A DNA stretch of 64,000 nt from Phymatolithon calcareum (GCA_977006965.1 OZ345361.1:496001-560000), one strand, 5' to 3'. Shown: positions 19,616-31,265, numbered from the stretch's first letter. Notes: generated from the letters alone by a model not told the origin. Numbers and translations: made by a program.

Positions 19616-21381
19616 TGATTTTCTGCTTCCATCTCAATTCTCGTCCAAGTGTCATCCATATCAACCGAATGAATCGAATATGCAGTGTGCAGCATCTTCT
19701 CTTCGTCTCATGCATCATCATCATGCTTCATCAATTGTCATCCTTGACTGTCACGTTTACTGACGATCACACAAGCTCTTTATCCTTCCTTTCTGCGAGA
19801 TTGATGCACACCGTTGTACATACCCGCCATATCTAAACTCGGTGGATCACACTGTGAACCATTTTCCTAGCGGAATTCCGCAATTGCAAACAATAAATCC
19901 TTGTTATGTTCTTGTATTCGTTATCGCTCTGAGAAATAGTCCCATGTTCATCATCCACGTGCTAAGTGTGGACGGTTCTCATATCGGCCTTGCTCATCGT
20001 TTTTTCATTCTATTATTCATGGACGCTGAGACAGATAGTTCGCCCTCTAGTTGCCTTGAGCTAATTTGCCAAGCACAATATTACAACTTGGTTTTGACGA
20101 AATGACTCTCGTGCTCTTAACCTACCCTGCATCATATATAAGTCGTCATATTTGGAAATAACGTGACCTTCAACACTCATGACTATTTTGCATGTACTAC
20201 TATTCAATATGTTTCAAGTTCAATTTACGGTACTGCACAATCCCAGCAACAATGAAATTACGGAAAACTATGCAATGAATCAAAGAGCTTTACGGACCAT
20301 TGAGAGAAAACAGGGCCACAGTATCGAGAATCACAGGGTCGAGGGCGAAAATTATAACAAAGATTTGGGGTTTTCCACTGCCCTCACGATTTGTGTGAGT
20401 GGATGCTGTGGTAACCCAATAACTCATCTCTCTGTACCGTCACATCCGTTGAGGCAGCATAGCGCCATCTGGCCCAATGGTAGAAAACGACGTTGATGTG
20501 TATACCTGGAGGCGGTGGAGTCCTTGCATTCCAGTTTATTTTTCCTCATCTCGACCTTCACTCGCGCACTTTTGCTCATGGGACAGTAGTGGATCGGCTT
20601 TTCTGTCTCTACGGTCTAGTACAACTGTGATTCTCGGATTCCAACAAGATGGTTGTGATGGTCTGTGTATGTACGCACCAGCACAGCAATATACTGGGCT
20701 TAGGACGAAGTCCATTCTCTGCAGAGATGTTAAAATTTTACTTGCCAAGGAAGAGTATGTCGTTCCAGATATCTTTCAGGAACGCTCCCGGGGTCTTATA
20801 CTTGATTCAGGTTTCACCCTCGCCAACCACTCCACTTCCATGGCATTCTCTTGAGGATCTCCGAGGCTACAGCGACGAATTTGCCGCACGAACTGCGATC
20901 AATTTGATCCAGAAATTTTTGTTTCAAAGAAAAGCAATTATGGGTTCACCCATACAATCACCAGGTATGGTGTCAAACAAGTGACGCCTACAAGCAACAG
21001 TCAAAGTCTGGTTGTTGGAAGAAGAGGGCCGGACAGTTAAAATCCCGATCGGCGTATCGAACGACCTACCAGGAGTGCTATATATAAGGGACAGAACAGC
21101 GCGTTGAGATGCCTGAGAGTCATTTTCAACGGAGTTCCTTTGTGGAGAAAATCCATTCTGGCGAAGCACTTTGGGACTGGTGCTGTGGTTGAGCTTATTG
21201 TGTTGCAACGTATACTACGGTCTATGAAGATGAACCACGAAACGGAATATGAATGCAAAAGACTTACTCGGGCCCTCACAGGGAGAGAAATTCAGATTAA
21301 GGAGATATTAGAAGGATAGTAGAGAGATACAGCGGGAAGTTGCCCTGCTACTCAAAATAGAGGCTTTGGGAGCTTTTAAAA
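19616..21381. other. intergenic, decayed frames only
   Basis: Frames at 20477-20854 (+) and 21104-21319 (+) are open but show no recognised domain. The latter, with LRCLRVIFNGVPLWRKS and a Lys/Glu-rich end, has some protein-like bias. The rest shows nothing I can name. Confidence 0.35.
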
Positions 21382-21735
21382 TTCCATAACTTTAGTTCCA
21401 TAACTTTAACTTTAGTTTTATGGTGATTACCGTTATTCCATAACTTTAGTTATGGTATTTACCGTTATATGGGATTTCGGTAGCATCAAAAAGAATCAAC
21501 AGATGAACAAAAGATGTAACAAATAATCACACGTGCAGTTGTCATATTGTATTTCGTTGATGCTCATCTTTTGCGCGCAAAGACTTACACGTGTGCTTTT
21601 CGAAACGCTAATATTTCAAAAATATATCTTCAAGTAGCTGTAATGTTTTCGCATCGGGGACATCAATAGTCCCTCCCGCTGTGATGGCTAGATCAAATAA
21701 TAACTTTACAAGTAAGTCACAAACATCAACCTGTT
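21382..21735. repeat. R1 left inverted repeat
   Basis: Reverse complement of about 24840-25157 at high but imperfect identity, sharing GGTAGCATCAAAAAGAATCA, CGGGGACATCAA, GTCCCTCCCGCTGT and GGCTAGATCAAATAATA. It contains an extra internal duplication of the CCATAACTTTAG motif at 21395-21450. Confidence 0.7.
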
Positions 21736-22371
21736 TTGAAATTCTTGGCTCGAACCTCGCTCTTTACCATTACTTCAGTTATAAAGGTACGAGTTTCTAC
21801 AGTGCAGAAAATGCGCCTTGCCTAAGAAAACTACTCGAAGCGTTTTTGGAAAGTAGAAAAAGAGTTAGGTCACAAAGGCGCGTAGACTGAAAGTGCTCCA
21901 TGATGCGTGGTGTTTTGGTTGAAAGGGCTAGACTAACCTGGAGCGTCTTGCTTGACTGGAAGCAGCTTCATGACGTTTGCATGCCTGGATGCGGAGGGTT
22001 TTAGTCTATTAGTCCTAGAGCGTGGGTGCTGGCGTTGCGGAGTTTGTGTTCTGAGATCCCAAAAGTGATCAGCAGGCGTACTTTTGGAAAACAAAAACTC
22101 TTCAGCTCCAACTTCTAAGTATCGAGGTCGAGGCACTTGATGCCACGCTGTTTTCAAGCAAGTTTTAATCAAAGAGAAATCCAAATACGAAAGAGGACCG
22201 TTACAAGCTTGTCATCGACCCATCGTCTGACGACTTCGAGATCGCTGATACAATTGTTTACCATCTTTGCACTTCTTTTAAAACTCCACCGATCGTGGCG
22301 AATCTTTCCAGTCAGTCAAAAGTTCTAGAAGCCGACATTGATTTAGTATCGAAAGGAAAGTCGAAATCTCT
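21736..22371 (+). pseudogene. R1 coding segment 1, broken
   Basis: Translates in pieces with stops and frameshifts. Recognisable blocks shared with copy B are LRKLLEAFLESRKRV, LLDWKQLHDVC.PGC, WVLALRSLCSEI, and after a frame change NPNTKEDRYKLVIDPSSDD and IADTIVYHLCTSFKT. No known domain. Conservation of protein blocks between two diverged copies suggests it once encoded a real protein. Confidence 0.5.
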
Positions 22372-22377
22372 CTTGTT

Positions 22378-23882
22378 TCTTTCTTTCTTTACTGCAGAAG
22401 ACGATTGCTAAAGCTAACACTTGAGGTTGTCAAGCAACCTCTCATTTTTCAGGAATATGAGTACTTCAAGCCGTTTCTCCCTACATAATTCCTCTACCGT
22501 TTTAAGGCCTACTCTACTAATAGTCTGCCATCTTTATAAAGCACGCCCACTGCAGCTAAGAATTAAGTGATCAACAGTTTCTTTGGTTGCACCTGGACAG
22601 AACTTGCACATGGGGTCGTAGTCCACCGAGCCACCGTCCTTCCGATGAAAAGCTGCTACCAGCGAGCAACATTCTGCGGAAAGTTGATTTAGGATGACTT
22701 CAGCACGTCTGTGACTAATCCGGAGTTCTGGGGGTAGAAACTGTACACTTCTTGGTTTCATCGAATTACGCGGTTTAAGTATGGACCGCGCGGCTTCCAT
22801 GGTCAAGGGTACGCCTTGATGCGTCAAGAGATCTGATTCCGTAATGCCTCGACGAGCAAGCTCGTCGGCTTTCTCGTTGCCTCCATGGCTTCATACAGCT
22901 TTCTTGTCATTTCGCCATACATCCGAGGTTTGTCGGGCCAATTCATCCAGACAGCTCCTACTATCGGTGCGTGTTGTCCCTCATCAAATTGAGTTGTTGT
23001 ACGGCTTCGAAAGCTCAGACCGCCGCGAATACCTCGGCATCGAAGGATAAGCCGATCGCTCCGGTGCTCATGCCAGTTTCCTTCAGTACGTTGTCTCCGC
23101 GTAAGATCAAGAGACCTGCGCCACTGACCTGACTGGGGATGCTTCGGTACATTTCGAGAGTGTCGCCGTCCTCGTCGCAGATGTCGACTCTCATCTGGGA
23201 GTCAACGGGGGACGCCTGATTCGCGTGTTTGTCCCCATCGTCGTATATCAGCAGAATGACCGGTTGATTCCGATGTCTAGATTCAAACTTTTGGACGGCT
23301 CGGTGACCTCTGTGCTGAGCGGCGTCAAATGTCCTGATATTGGTGGTGTACCATACTTCGTCCTATCGGACAAAAACTCTTTCGTTTTCGACTAGGCTCT
23401 ACAGAGCTGTTTCCGGTATTGCACCAACGCTGCCATCCGTCCATATTTCCATGTCCGCCGGGTGCTCCGTATTCCTTTCCCCAATTAACCTTCCCGCTGT
23501 CGCCAGTTTTTCCGCCTCGTCGGCTTGTGTGGAGATTGGCGTGTGGGGAATTGACAGTCGACCCATCGAGCGGTCTTTCGGTAGGGGACTGTAAATACTG
23601 CCCCGCGGCCATGCCAGAATTCCTTTAGATTCTAGGAGTTTGGCGCTGGCGTTGCGCCATAACCTTGTTTGCCTTTTCGACTGTTTGGTGCGCTCGTTCG
23701 TTGATTGTACCACCGGTGCCTTCCGGTCTATACGAAGAGCCTTTTCCATTACCAGAGCCCCATCCTGTTGGCCAATTTCCCTCAGGTTTCGAATACCGGT
23801 CAGTTTACATAAGTTAGCAGTTTTTGTTGCCTTCAGAAAACCACGGGAAACACGAGCTGCCTCGTTTCGAGAGACTTCCACC
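22378..23882 (-). mobile_element. 5'-truncated LINE (RNase H part) nested in R1
   Basis: This segment interrupts R1 copy A exactly where copy B is continuous (CTTGTTT | AATCAACCATC). On the - strand it encodes the 3' part of a non-LTR retrotransposon: a Lys/Arg linker, an RNase H domain starting MEIWTDGSVG, then SFDAEVFAAFEAVQQL with the catalytic Glu, a DSRSCLDELA block, HGGNEKADELAR, and a C-terminal C-x2-C zinc-like block KFCPGATKETVDHLILSCSG. Frames are broken. The 3' end carries an (AAAG)n tail (CTTT repeats at 22376-22390 on +). It is a dead copy. Confidence 0.7.
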
Positions 23883-24300
23883 AATCAACCATCTTGTTCT
23901 TCCCAACATATTTCTTCATCACTGACATGCTTTAGAAATATTCGAAAGGCCCAATTGCGACAAACTTCCAGTTTTATTATCAAGCATCGTCGCCGTATAG
24001 ACCGAGAAACAAGAACTCTCGATTCTTGATACCTGAAAGAACTGTGCACGCGTCAAAACCTCCCTCGTTCTTTGCCACACCTGCTCCGTTACTTCAAGAC
24101 GAGCACGGAATGCAGCTTCATGGCGTAGACTCTATAGAAGGGGAGCAAGTGACAGAATTTTTCGATATCTTTGGGTGCTTCTATCTTAAGAAAATGCATA
24201 TCAAGCCGTGAATACTGCTCATTAAGAAGTCACCCACTGCTCTCGACGTTCCGTTAGCTAAGAAATCGAGAACAGATATTCTCATTTACTGATACACTTT
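23883..24300 (+). pseudogene. R1 coding segment 2
   Basis: Contains GMQLHGVDSIEGEQVTEFFD followed by IFGCFYLKKMHIKP, then a stop, then ILLIKKSPTALDVPLAKKSR. Copy B on the - strand (33403-33585) encodes the equivalent without that stop, and a distant relative is at 48.2 kb. Function unknown. Confidence 0.5.
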
Positions 24301-24538
24301 TGGAATGAGGTACATATTAGAGCGTGTGACTCACGTCTTACGACTTCTTAGAGAGTTGTAGAGGGCGAAAGTGTAAACAAAGCAAAGGAGGGCAGGTACT
24401 TACTACGTGAAGTACATTCGTACCGGTCGCTTTGTTGTGTATGAAAGGTTGAGAATGATGTCAGGGAGGTGATTGAAGATAGAAGAGGGCGGAACAGGTT
24501 TTCTGTTGGTTACTCGTGCTGGTTAGCGCTCGGAGTAG

Positions 24539-24822
24539 TTATATCTGCGGACGACATATGTTTGGATTATTCTTTATTCAGAACAGTAGATTTAATTAGC
24601 AGAATTCAATACGATAATACAGAAGATACATGCATGGCAGCCATGTGGAGGTTTGTGATTGATCAAAGTTGTCCAATACGAATCGTGCTCACATATTTTA
24701 ATGAACCAAATTCTAAAAAGGAGATAGTTGATCGGATTTCTTCAGAATGGGCGAGAAAAAGGAATGCTGAAAAAATAGCTGAACGTACACAGCGTCTTAT
24801 ATTTTTATTTCTACAATATTGA
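24539..24822 (+). pseudogene. R1 coding segment 3
   Basis: Encodes SADDICLDYSLFRTVDLISR, then AAMWRFVIDQSCPIRIVLTY and FNEPNSKKEIVDRISSEWAR. Copies B and C start with ATG at this point (MTADDL / MSADDL); here the codon is ATA, so the start is lost. No domain recognised. Confidence 0.5.
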
Positions 24823-24839
24823 AAATTTTAAATATGCAC

Positions 24840-25157
24840 GTTACGGAACTTCAAAACTCGTTGGTGATTGTGATGTACTTGTAAAGCTATTATTTGATCT
24901 AGCCATAACAGCGGGAGGGACTGTTGATGTCCCCGATGCGAAAACATGACAGCTACTTGAAGATATATATTTGAAGTATTGGCGTTTCAAAAAGCACAAG
25001 TGGAAATTTTTGCGCACAGAAGATGAGCATCAAAGCAATTCAATATGATAACAGCATGTTTCATTATTTGTTACATCATTTCTTCATTTGTTGATTCTTT
25101 TTGATGCTACCGAAAATCTCCTATTCCGGAAAATACCATAACTAAAGTTATGGAATT
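24840..25157. repeat. R1 right inverted repeat
   Basis: Mate of 21382-21735. Also present in the same orientation at about 32550-32872 (copy C). It ends CCATAACTAAAGTTATGGAA. Confidence 0.7.
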
Positions 25158-25275
25158 TTTGGCTCGTACCTCGCGCTTTACCATAACTTCATTTATTGTA
25201 AAGACACGATTTACTGCAGGCATTAAGAGCGCTGCGTCTTCGCCTAAGAAAACTACTGGAGACGATCTTGACAAT
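25158..25275 (+). repeat. R1 fragment D
   Basis: TTTGGCTCGTACCTCGCGC...CCTAAGAAAACTACTGGAGA matches 21742-21840 in direct orientation, so a second truncated R1 copy abuts copy A. Confidence 0.5.
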
Positions 25276-25289
25276 TGTTAGAGCAGCAA

Positions 25290-25670
25290 TCATCCAGAAA
25301 TCATGCGAACGAAGCGAGGTAGTGCAGGAATCTTTGACAGGTACCTTCCCATTCTCGTCACACCCAGCAGCACACCTGATATTTCATCTCCATCATCGCC
25401 TTCTAAATCCCTCCCTTCAATTTCAGTTATCAGAAAGAACGTTATTTTTCCAGATTTCAACGCTCCAATGCGTTCAACCAAAGATTGTGCATTCAGAAGA
25501 GCCTTCGTATCCGGTTTCGTAGAGAAAGGAAACTTATCTACACGCAAAATCCCCAATGATCGGAACCGTAATACAATCGCGTCCGTCGGTACTCTTCTCA
25601 TCTCTACTTCACTGAACTCTTGAAATTGCTGATCGAAAACAGCCGAAGAACATACTGAGAACAACTTCAT
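25290..25670 (-). pseudogene. DHX37/Dhr1-like DEAH helicase fragment
   Basis: The - strand frame encodes CSSAVFDQQFQEFSEVEMRR, VPTDAIVLRFRSLGILRVDK, FPFSTKPD and LLNAQSLVERIGAL, and near the end VTRMGRYLSKIPALPRFVRM. These match, in order, the post-motif-VI winged-helix and ratchet start of DEAH helicases, closest to the ribosome-biogenesis helicase DHX37/Ecm16 (SSAVF..F..FSEPEI.R.P...VVLQMK...I..V..FPFPTPPD). A stop follows RMISG, and R1 fragment D begins 15 bases further. Upstream, 25677-25904 has only doubtful traces of motif VI. It is a truncated gene relic or gene-fragment capture; the rest of the helicase is not in the window. Confidence 0.65.
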
Positions 25671-25931
25671 TACTCCTCAACTAACTCTCCCTTTTCCAAA
25701 CCAAACCATATTCCGCCACATGCGCCTCATCGGATCCTCTTGTCTCCTATTCCCTGGACCTGACTCCTGTGATGCGCTTCTCGCGGACACAAGGACCGTT
25801 CTGCTCCTATGCGGAAAATTCACACTTCCCAACTCGGGCATGCTAACCGCGGGGTGTCCACCCGACACCGGTTCCTTCCTCTTGAGCTGCGAAGACGGAA
25901 GCATGGGACGGTGAGAAATGCACTACGATAA

Positions 25932-26397
25932 TATAAGGGATTTTTTATAAACTGTCCTTATGACAGCACATGTCTTCTTAGACCACTACCCTTACAGTAC
26001 TTCTATACTTTTATATTTCTATACCATTATGTTTTTACATGTTATGGCTAGTTACGTTAGTTCTTATTCCTTGTTGCTAGGTTGTAATTGTTACTTATAG
26101 TTGTGATAGCAACTTATAGTAGCAAACTATCTCCTTATTCCTAGCTGGAAAAATACTCTAGACTATCAATACCTAGTGTCTAGATTATCTTAGAACTCTA
26201 TATAAACTTGGAAGCCGGCCCGAAGTCGAGGCCGGCAACCAACTCAGAGCAAGACTACCCGCACCAGAACCACCAGAATCACCAAACTTCACCACAACCC
26301 TCACACGAACTCAACCGTACCACACGTGTCACCACTCGTGTCATACCACCACCAAAAATAATTTACTTCTCTAGTAAGTATCATACGCCGCCTTTCA
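25932..26397 (+). repeat. 5' LTR
   Basis: Starts TATAAGGG (the 3' LTR has the canonical TGTAAGGG) and ends TTTCA. It contains a TATA box TATATAAA at about 26199 and, near the end, a consensus 5' splice donor GTAAGTAT at 26374. This suggests the leader is spliced. Confidence 0.9.
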
Positions 26398-27014
26398 TTT
26401 GGTAGCACCGCCTACAGCGAATCATCTCCGTTCCACAATTGTAACATATACTAATTACTTTTACCCAAATTGGGATTTTGCAGTGGATCTGATTACAGGG
26501 TCCTCACGTACCGTGACTGTGTTGAAGCAGACCGTTCCACCGCCACCGATCGTGACCGAACCGGACGAGACTTCGCTCTCGATTTTTATTGGCCACCCGA
26601 AAATATCTCTCGACCTCTGCGTGACCTCCACCCCGACATATTGAATTCTCTGCTCGGCCCCAGCACGTGCCCCGAAGGGCCCCGAGAAAAAAATCAAGAA
26701 AATATCTGGCCGCAAGGCGATAGCCGCGGACCAACGCGCGCGCCGTGCCGAGAAGCAGAAGGACCACCGCAAAAATATCCGCCGTCACTGCAAGCTTTGT
26801 GTTGTCACGTGAAACGGTCCCCGGAGCTTCGACGACCACATTCGGTCCAAGAAGCATCGCTGTAACGTCACGCTACTACATACCGACCTCCACCGCGTGC
26901 AGTGCAAGCGTGACTTTGAGTTACAGGACCACTTCAGCCGTCCCCAGAAGGCAAGGCCCACCTCCGCGTTATTGATAACATCAATCGTAAATTATATCAG
27001 TAATCAAAATCAAT
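26378..27014 (+). pseudogene. leader ORF with U1-type C2H2 zinc finger
   Basis: One frame runs from the LTR edge to a TAA at 27012-27014, two codons before and in phase with the gag ATG (27023). It is broken by TGA codons at 26642 and 26810, both one substitution from TGG. The second half encodes RRHCKLCVVT, stop, NGPRSFDDHIRSKKHR, a matrin/U1-type C2H2 finger (C-x2-C ... H-x5-H), then a second partial finger CKRDFELQDHFSR. Upstream is a Pro/Thr region and Lys/Arg-rich linker. No in-frame ATG is seen; splicing from the LTR donor GTAAGTAT into an acceptor such as TTTTGCAG (about 26482) could supply one. Ty3 elements do not normally encode a protein here. Confidence 0.5.
26400..26412 (+). other. 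primer-binding site
   Basis: TGGTAGCACCGCC starts two bases after the LTR. TGG is the complement of the tRNA CCA end. The tRNA species is not determined. Confidence 0.6.
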
Positions 27015-27022
27015 AAATCACC

Positions 27023-27855
27023 ATGCAGCCTGCTAGCGATAATATTTCTCAAGCATCCAATCAAACTCCTCAGACACCCAACGTACAACAATTAATTGGT
27101 GAGCTACCCGCCCAATTAGAGGATGCACAGAGAAAAATTAACGAATTATCTGCCAGTCGTATTTGTGACCGCCAACCTAAAATCACCAAAACATCGACGT
27201 ATACTGGAAAAAAACTGTCGAAAGTTGGGCCTGTCGCATGGACAACTATTTAATAGGTATCAGCAACCCTAGCGAGGCTTTAAAAATTGCCGTCAGCTCT
27301 CTGGACGGTCAAGCACACACTTGGTTTGTGACTCTAAACCTGCATTGCAATCCAAAAATATCTTCGTGGAACGAACTAAGGGAAGAAATGCTGAACCGTT
27401 TCGGATCGCTTAACAAGGTCAAACTCGCACGAGACAAATTGAGCGTATGGAAGCAGATCAAGTCAGTCCAAGTCTACAACAATGACTTCCTCACAATCAT
27501 CGGAGATATTCCTAACATTTCTAGCGACGAAGTCATTGACCGGTACTCTCGAGGTTTAAAGTCATACATTTGGAAAGAGTAGTGCAACAAACACAACCGT
27601 AATATCAACGACCTCATAAGAGATGCCGAACTTGTCGAGAGTGCTCACCGTAGCGGAAAACGCAGCCTCAGGCTTCACCTGCTTCTGGTCCAAAGCAAAA
27701 CCCTGCGTTTTCTCCAATGGATATTGGTAATGTTCAATTGAAAAAACTGACCCAAGAAGACCTAGACAAGTGCATTGCTGAAGGACGTTGCTTGCGTTGT
27801 AGAGAGAAAGGCCACATCGCTCGTAACTGTCGAAAAAACGTCAAGAGGAACTGAG
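27023..27855 (+). pseudogene. gag: gypsy gag, frameshifted
   Basis: Starts MQPASDNISQASNQTPQTPN. A frameshift near 27240 leads into the capsid-like retrotrans_gag region (ALKIAVSSLDGQAHTWFVTL ... WNELREEMLNRFG), then a stop at 27580. Further on is a CCHC knuckle (CLRCREKGHIARNC, 27787-27828) followed by a basic tail and stop. It forms the virus-like particle core and binds RNA. Confidence 0.8.
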
Positions 27856-27979
27856 CTTAGCCGATTCCAGCTCTCTAGCTAGTTCAGTTCCCAGCCCTTC
27901 CGAAAAATTTGAAAAACAAAAAAAAGAAGGATTGCCTCCGCCCCAATAATCGCATGCTGTGGTATTGAACTCAACTCCC

Positions 27980-29730
27980 TTTATGTTATTTATGGCTCCG
28001 CAAACAAGCACAAGTGCCGGATTCTATTTGACCACGGCTCAACAGCAAGTCTAATATCCTCACGGTTCGACAATGAACTTGGTCTCACTCGTGTCCCATC
28101 AGACGAGAGTGCCGAAATGGTTGACGGGACTGAAAGAACAATCGAAATCGGTGGAAATATTGAAATTATATTACTCGGATACAAAGATACCGTTCAGTTA
28201 CCCATCTGTCGACTTCAGCGATACGAGCTCATCCTTGGGAAAGACTGGCTATCCGAACACTGCGCTCTAACAGACTGCGGAAGAAAAGAAATATTTTTCA
28301 CCTTTCAATGTACAAAGACTAGGCTTATACGCAAAGTCACACATCGACTCAATCTGATCTCCGCCAAAACCCTGGTACGATCCACCAAGAAATCACAAGT
28401 GTTTGCTGTGATACTAAGACCTATAAGACCACACAGTAGAAGCAAGTCAGTAGAAGACTCCAACATTACATCATTGCTTAATGAGTACAAGGCCGTGTTA
28501 CCTGAAGATCTACCCGATGGACTACCACCTGTTAGAGGTAACGAATTCCAAATCGAACTGGTACCAGGCGCCGAACCCCAACGAAAAGGACTATATCGCT
28601 TATCCGAGAAAGACCTACAAGAACTTCGCAAGCAACTCGCTGACCTATCCAAGAAAGGGTTCATAAGACCAGGCAAAAGCCCTTGGGGAGCTCCGATTAT
28701 ATTCGTTAATAAGAAGAACGGTGACCTTAGAATGTGTGTCGATTACCGTGCACTGAACAAGGTCAGGGTCAAGAGCGGATACCCTCTTCCCAGAATCGAT
28801 GATATATTCGACCGGATTGCAGGAGCATAGTTTTTTTTCGAAGATTGACCTACGTTCCGGATACCATAAAATCCGAATAGCAGAAGAATCAATACGAAAG
28901 ACTGCGTTTCGGACTAGATATGGACTTTACGAATTTCTAGTCCTTCCGCTCGGACTTACCAATGCTCTAGCGAACTTCATGGATTTAATGAACAAGATAT
29001 TCCATCCGTATCTTGACAAATTCATCAACGTATACCTGGACGATATTCTTATTTACAGTAAGAACTTAGAAGGCCACATCAGTCACTTACGGACGGCCCT
29101 GGAAATATTGCGAAAAGAGAAGCTTTATGGGAAGCTGTCGAAATGCGAGTTCGCCGTTCAAAGGATTGAGCACTTGGGACATGTCCTTAACGACAAGGGT
29201 ATCGAGATGGATAAGAACAAGGTCGAAGCTCTGGTTACGAGGCCAATTCCGCCACATAAGAAAGACGTTCATGCGTTCTTGGGCCTTGTCAGCTACTACC
29301 GAAGATTTATTAAAAACTGTGCTGGAATATTTAAGCCGCTTACCTTCCTTACAGATAAAACGGATTTTAAATGGACGTCGACAGAAGACAGCGCGTTCAA
29401 GAAAACCAAAAACGCTCTAGTTTCTGCCCCAGTTCTCAAGACTTTTGATCCCAATCTACCAATCATCGTCACCTCTGACGCATCGGACTTCGCCATTGGA
29501 ACTTTCTGGAACAGAAGCACGAAACAGCCATCCATCCCGTTGCATTCTATTCAAGAACTCTGAATCCTGCAGAACAAAACTATAGAGTTCACGAACGCGA
29601 ACTACTGGGAATTGTCGAATCACTTCGCGTTTGGCGAGTGTACCTACATGGACATAAGTTCATCGTCAACACCGATCATCATCCACTGAGATACCTAGAC
29701 ACCCAAGAAATTCTATCGAAAACGACAAGT
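27980..29730 (+). pseudogene. pol: gypsy pol: protease, RT, RNase H
   Basis: The retropepsin-like site [12 protein letters not shown] (DHGS for the usual DSGS/DTGA) lies near 28020, then [14 protein letters not shown] begins near 28480 with VELPDGLPP-like [20 protein letters not shown], then [23 protein letters not shown] and a frameshift at 28828 beside a T8 run. It continues FFSKIDLRSGYHKIRI, the catalytic VYLDDILIYS (near 29030), LGHVL and FLGLVSYYRRFI. RNase H starts at PIIVTSDASDFAIG (near 29460), is frameshifted near 29500, and ends TDHHPLRYLD. Confidence 0.88.
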
Positions 29731-30757
29731 TAGGTGGCTTGAGCGGCTCGTAGAATTTAACTTCACCATCGAAAGAAATACCACTGGCCACAAATGGCAA
29801 AAACCGTCAAACAATACGTGAAGTCCTGTGACTTATGTCAAAAAATAAAAGCATCTACCAAATCAACTATTGGAGAGCTTCAACCTTTGAAACCCGCCAC
29901 TGAAAAGTGGTCATGTATAAGCATGGATTTTATATCACCTCTCCCGAAGACAACAAAGAATCACACTGCTATTCTTGTCTTTGTGGATCGACTCACCAAG
30001 ATGATGCAAATATGCCCTACAAGTACAAACGTTAGGGCTGACGGACTTGCAAAAATATTTCACGAGAACATCTATCGGCACCGCGGACTACCACAGCGAA
30101 TCATTTGCGACAGGGATAAAATATTTGTCAGCACATTCTGGAAATCACTGTTCTCTCTCTTAGGCGTAAAGATATCATAATCCTCTTCATAACATCCACA
30201 AACAGCCGAATGAACAGAAAAATTGAAGAAATGATACGATCGTATGTGAACTCACGACAAGACAATGGGACAAGCACCTTGTGGACGTTGCAGTTGCCTA
30301 TAACCCCGCAATTCATTCAACTGCATGCTTCTCTCCCTTATATCTGAACTATAGCACCGAACCAAAGACAGCACCAATGGACGTTGTCACTTCTTCTAAT
30401 GCATCTGCATCAGATTTCATTCGTGACATGCAAAAAGCCACAATGTGTGCCCAGGAGAATATTACCAAGTTCAACGAATACATGGCGAGCTACGCCAATA
30501 AACGGAGAACCCCTTGCTATATAAATGTCGGTGATTTAGTATTGCTGTCCACACAAAATATTCAAAAGGAGTTACAAAGACAAGCCGCAAAACTTCTACC
30601 GAAATTCATTGGACCTTTCAAAGTTACCGAGCAGATTAACAAAGTTTCTTTCCGGCTTGAACTACCTCAAATTCTTCTCCAAAGGGGTGTACATAATACA
30701 TTTCACTCAAGTCTACTTCGGCCGTATAACTTAAGGCTTCGAAGCGCTCCATGAACC
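29731..30757 (+). pseudogene. gypsy integrase, partly deleted
   Basis: The RNase H tail runs into integrase after a deletion near 29795 that removed the HH half of the HHCC zinc domain; SCDLCQK remains. The core shows the first Asp in CISMDFISPL and the second in IICDRDKIFV. The region of the catalytic Glu (30180-30250) is broken by stops. The frame at 30281-30754 encodes the C-terminal part including YINVGDLVLLST and a GPFKVTEQINKVSFRLELP stretch, the SH3-like GPY/F module. It ends just before the polypurine tract. Confidence 0.8.
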
Positions 30758-30780
30758 AAGAGTCGAGGGCGACTCTTTTC

Positions 30781-30794
30781 CAAGGGGGGAGTAA
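30781..30794 (+). other. polypurine tract
   Basis: AAGGGGGGA at 30782-30790, immediately upstream of the 3' LTR, is the expected plus-strand primer. Confidence 0.8.
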
Positions 30795-31260
30795 TGTAAG
30801 GGATTTTTTATAAACTGTCCTTATGACAGCACATGTCTTCTTAGACCACTACCCTTACAGTACTTCTATACTTTTATATATCTATACCATTATGTTTTTA
30901 CATGTTATGGCTAGTTACGTTAGTTCTTATTCCTTGTTGCTAGGTTGTAATTGTTACTTATAGTTGTGATAGCAACTTATAGTAGCAAACTATCTCCTTA
31001 TTCCTAGCTGGAAAAATACTCTAGACTATCAATACCTAGTGTCTAGATTATCTTAGAACTCTATATAAACTTGGAAGCCGGCCCGAAGTCGAGGCCGGAA
31101 ACCAACTCAGAGCAAGACTACCCGCACAAGAACCACCAGAATCACCAACCTTCACCACAAACCTCACACGAACTCAACCGTACCACACGTGTCATCACTC
31201 GTGACATACGACCACCAAAAATAATTTACTTCTCAAGTAAGTATCATACGCCGCTTTTCA
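30795..31260 (+). repeat. 3' LTR
   Basis: TGTAAGGG ... CTTTTCA, 466 bases, nearly identical to the 5' LTR. The TSD GATAA follows at once. Confidence 0.9.
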
Positions 31261-31265
31261 GATAA

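Larger units (their letters stand above)
21382..25157 (+). mobile_element. R1 repeat element, copy A
   Basis: A 3.8-kb unit (about 2.3 kb without the nested LINE) bounded by long inverted repeats ending TTCCATAACTTTAGTTATGG. Between them are three decayed coding segments (21736-22371, 23883-24300, 24539-24822) that recur in the same order, inverted, at 32.9-34.4 kb. This identifies a repeat family (R1) whose proteins I cannot place in a known transposase or RT family. Family membership comes from internal comparison within this window. Confidence 0.6.
25932..31260 (+). mobile_element. Ty3/gypsy LTR retrotransposon with TSD
   Basis: A 5,329-base element with two 466-base LTRs, flanked by the 5-base duplication GATAA (25927-25931 and 31261-31265). 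Order: LTR, primer-binding site, leader ORF with zinc finger, gag with CCHC knuckle, protease, RT, RNase H, integrase, polypurine tract, LTR. RT before integrase places it in Ty3/gypsy (Metaviridae-type). The LTRs differ at only a handful of sites by eye, so insertion is fairly recent. Yet gag and pol carry frameshifts, stops and a deletion, so it is not autonomous. Confidence 0.93.

Noticed and set aside
26461-26857. - strand frames of ~100-117 codons in the gypsy leader
   Set aside because: The + strand zinc-finger frame explains the same DNA better and is in phase with gag.
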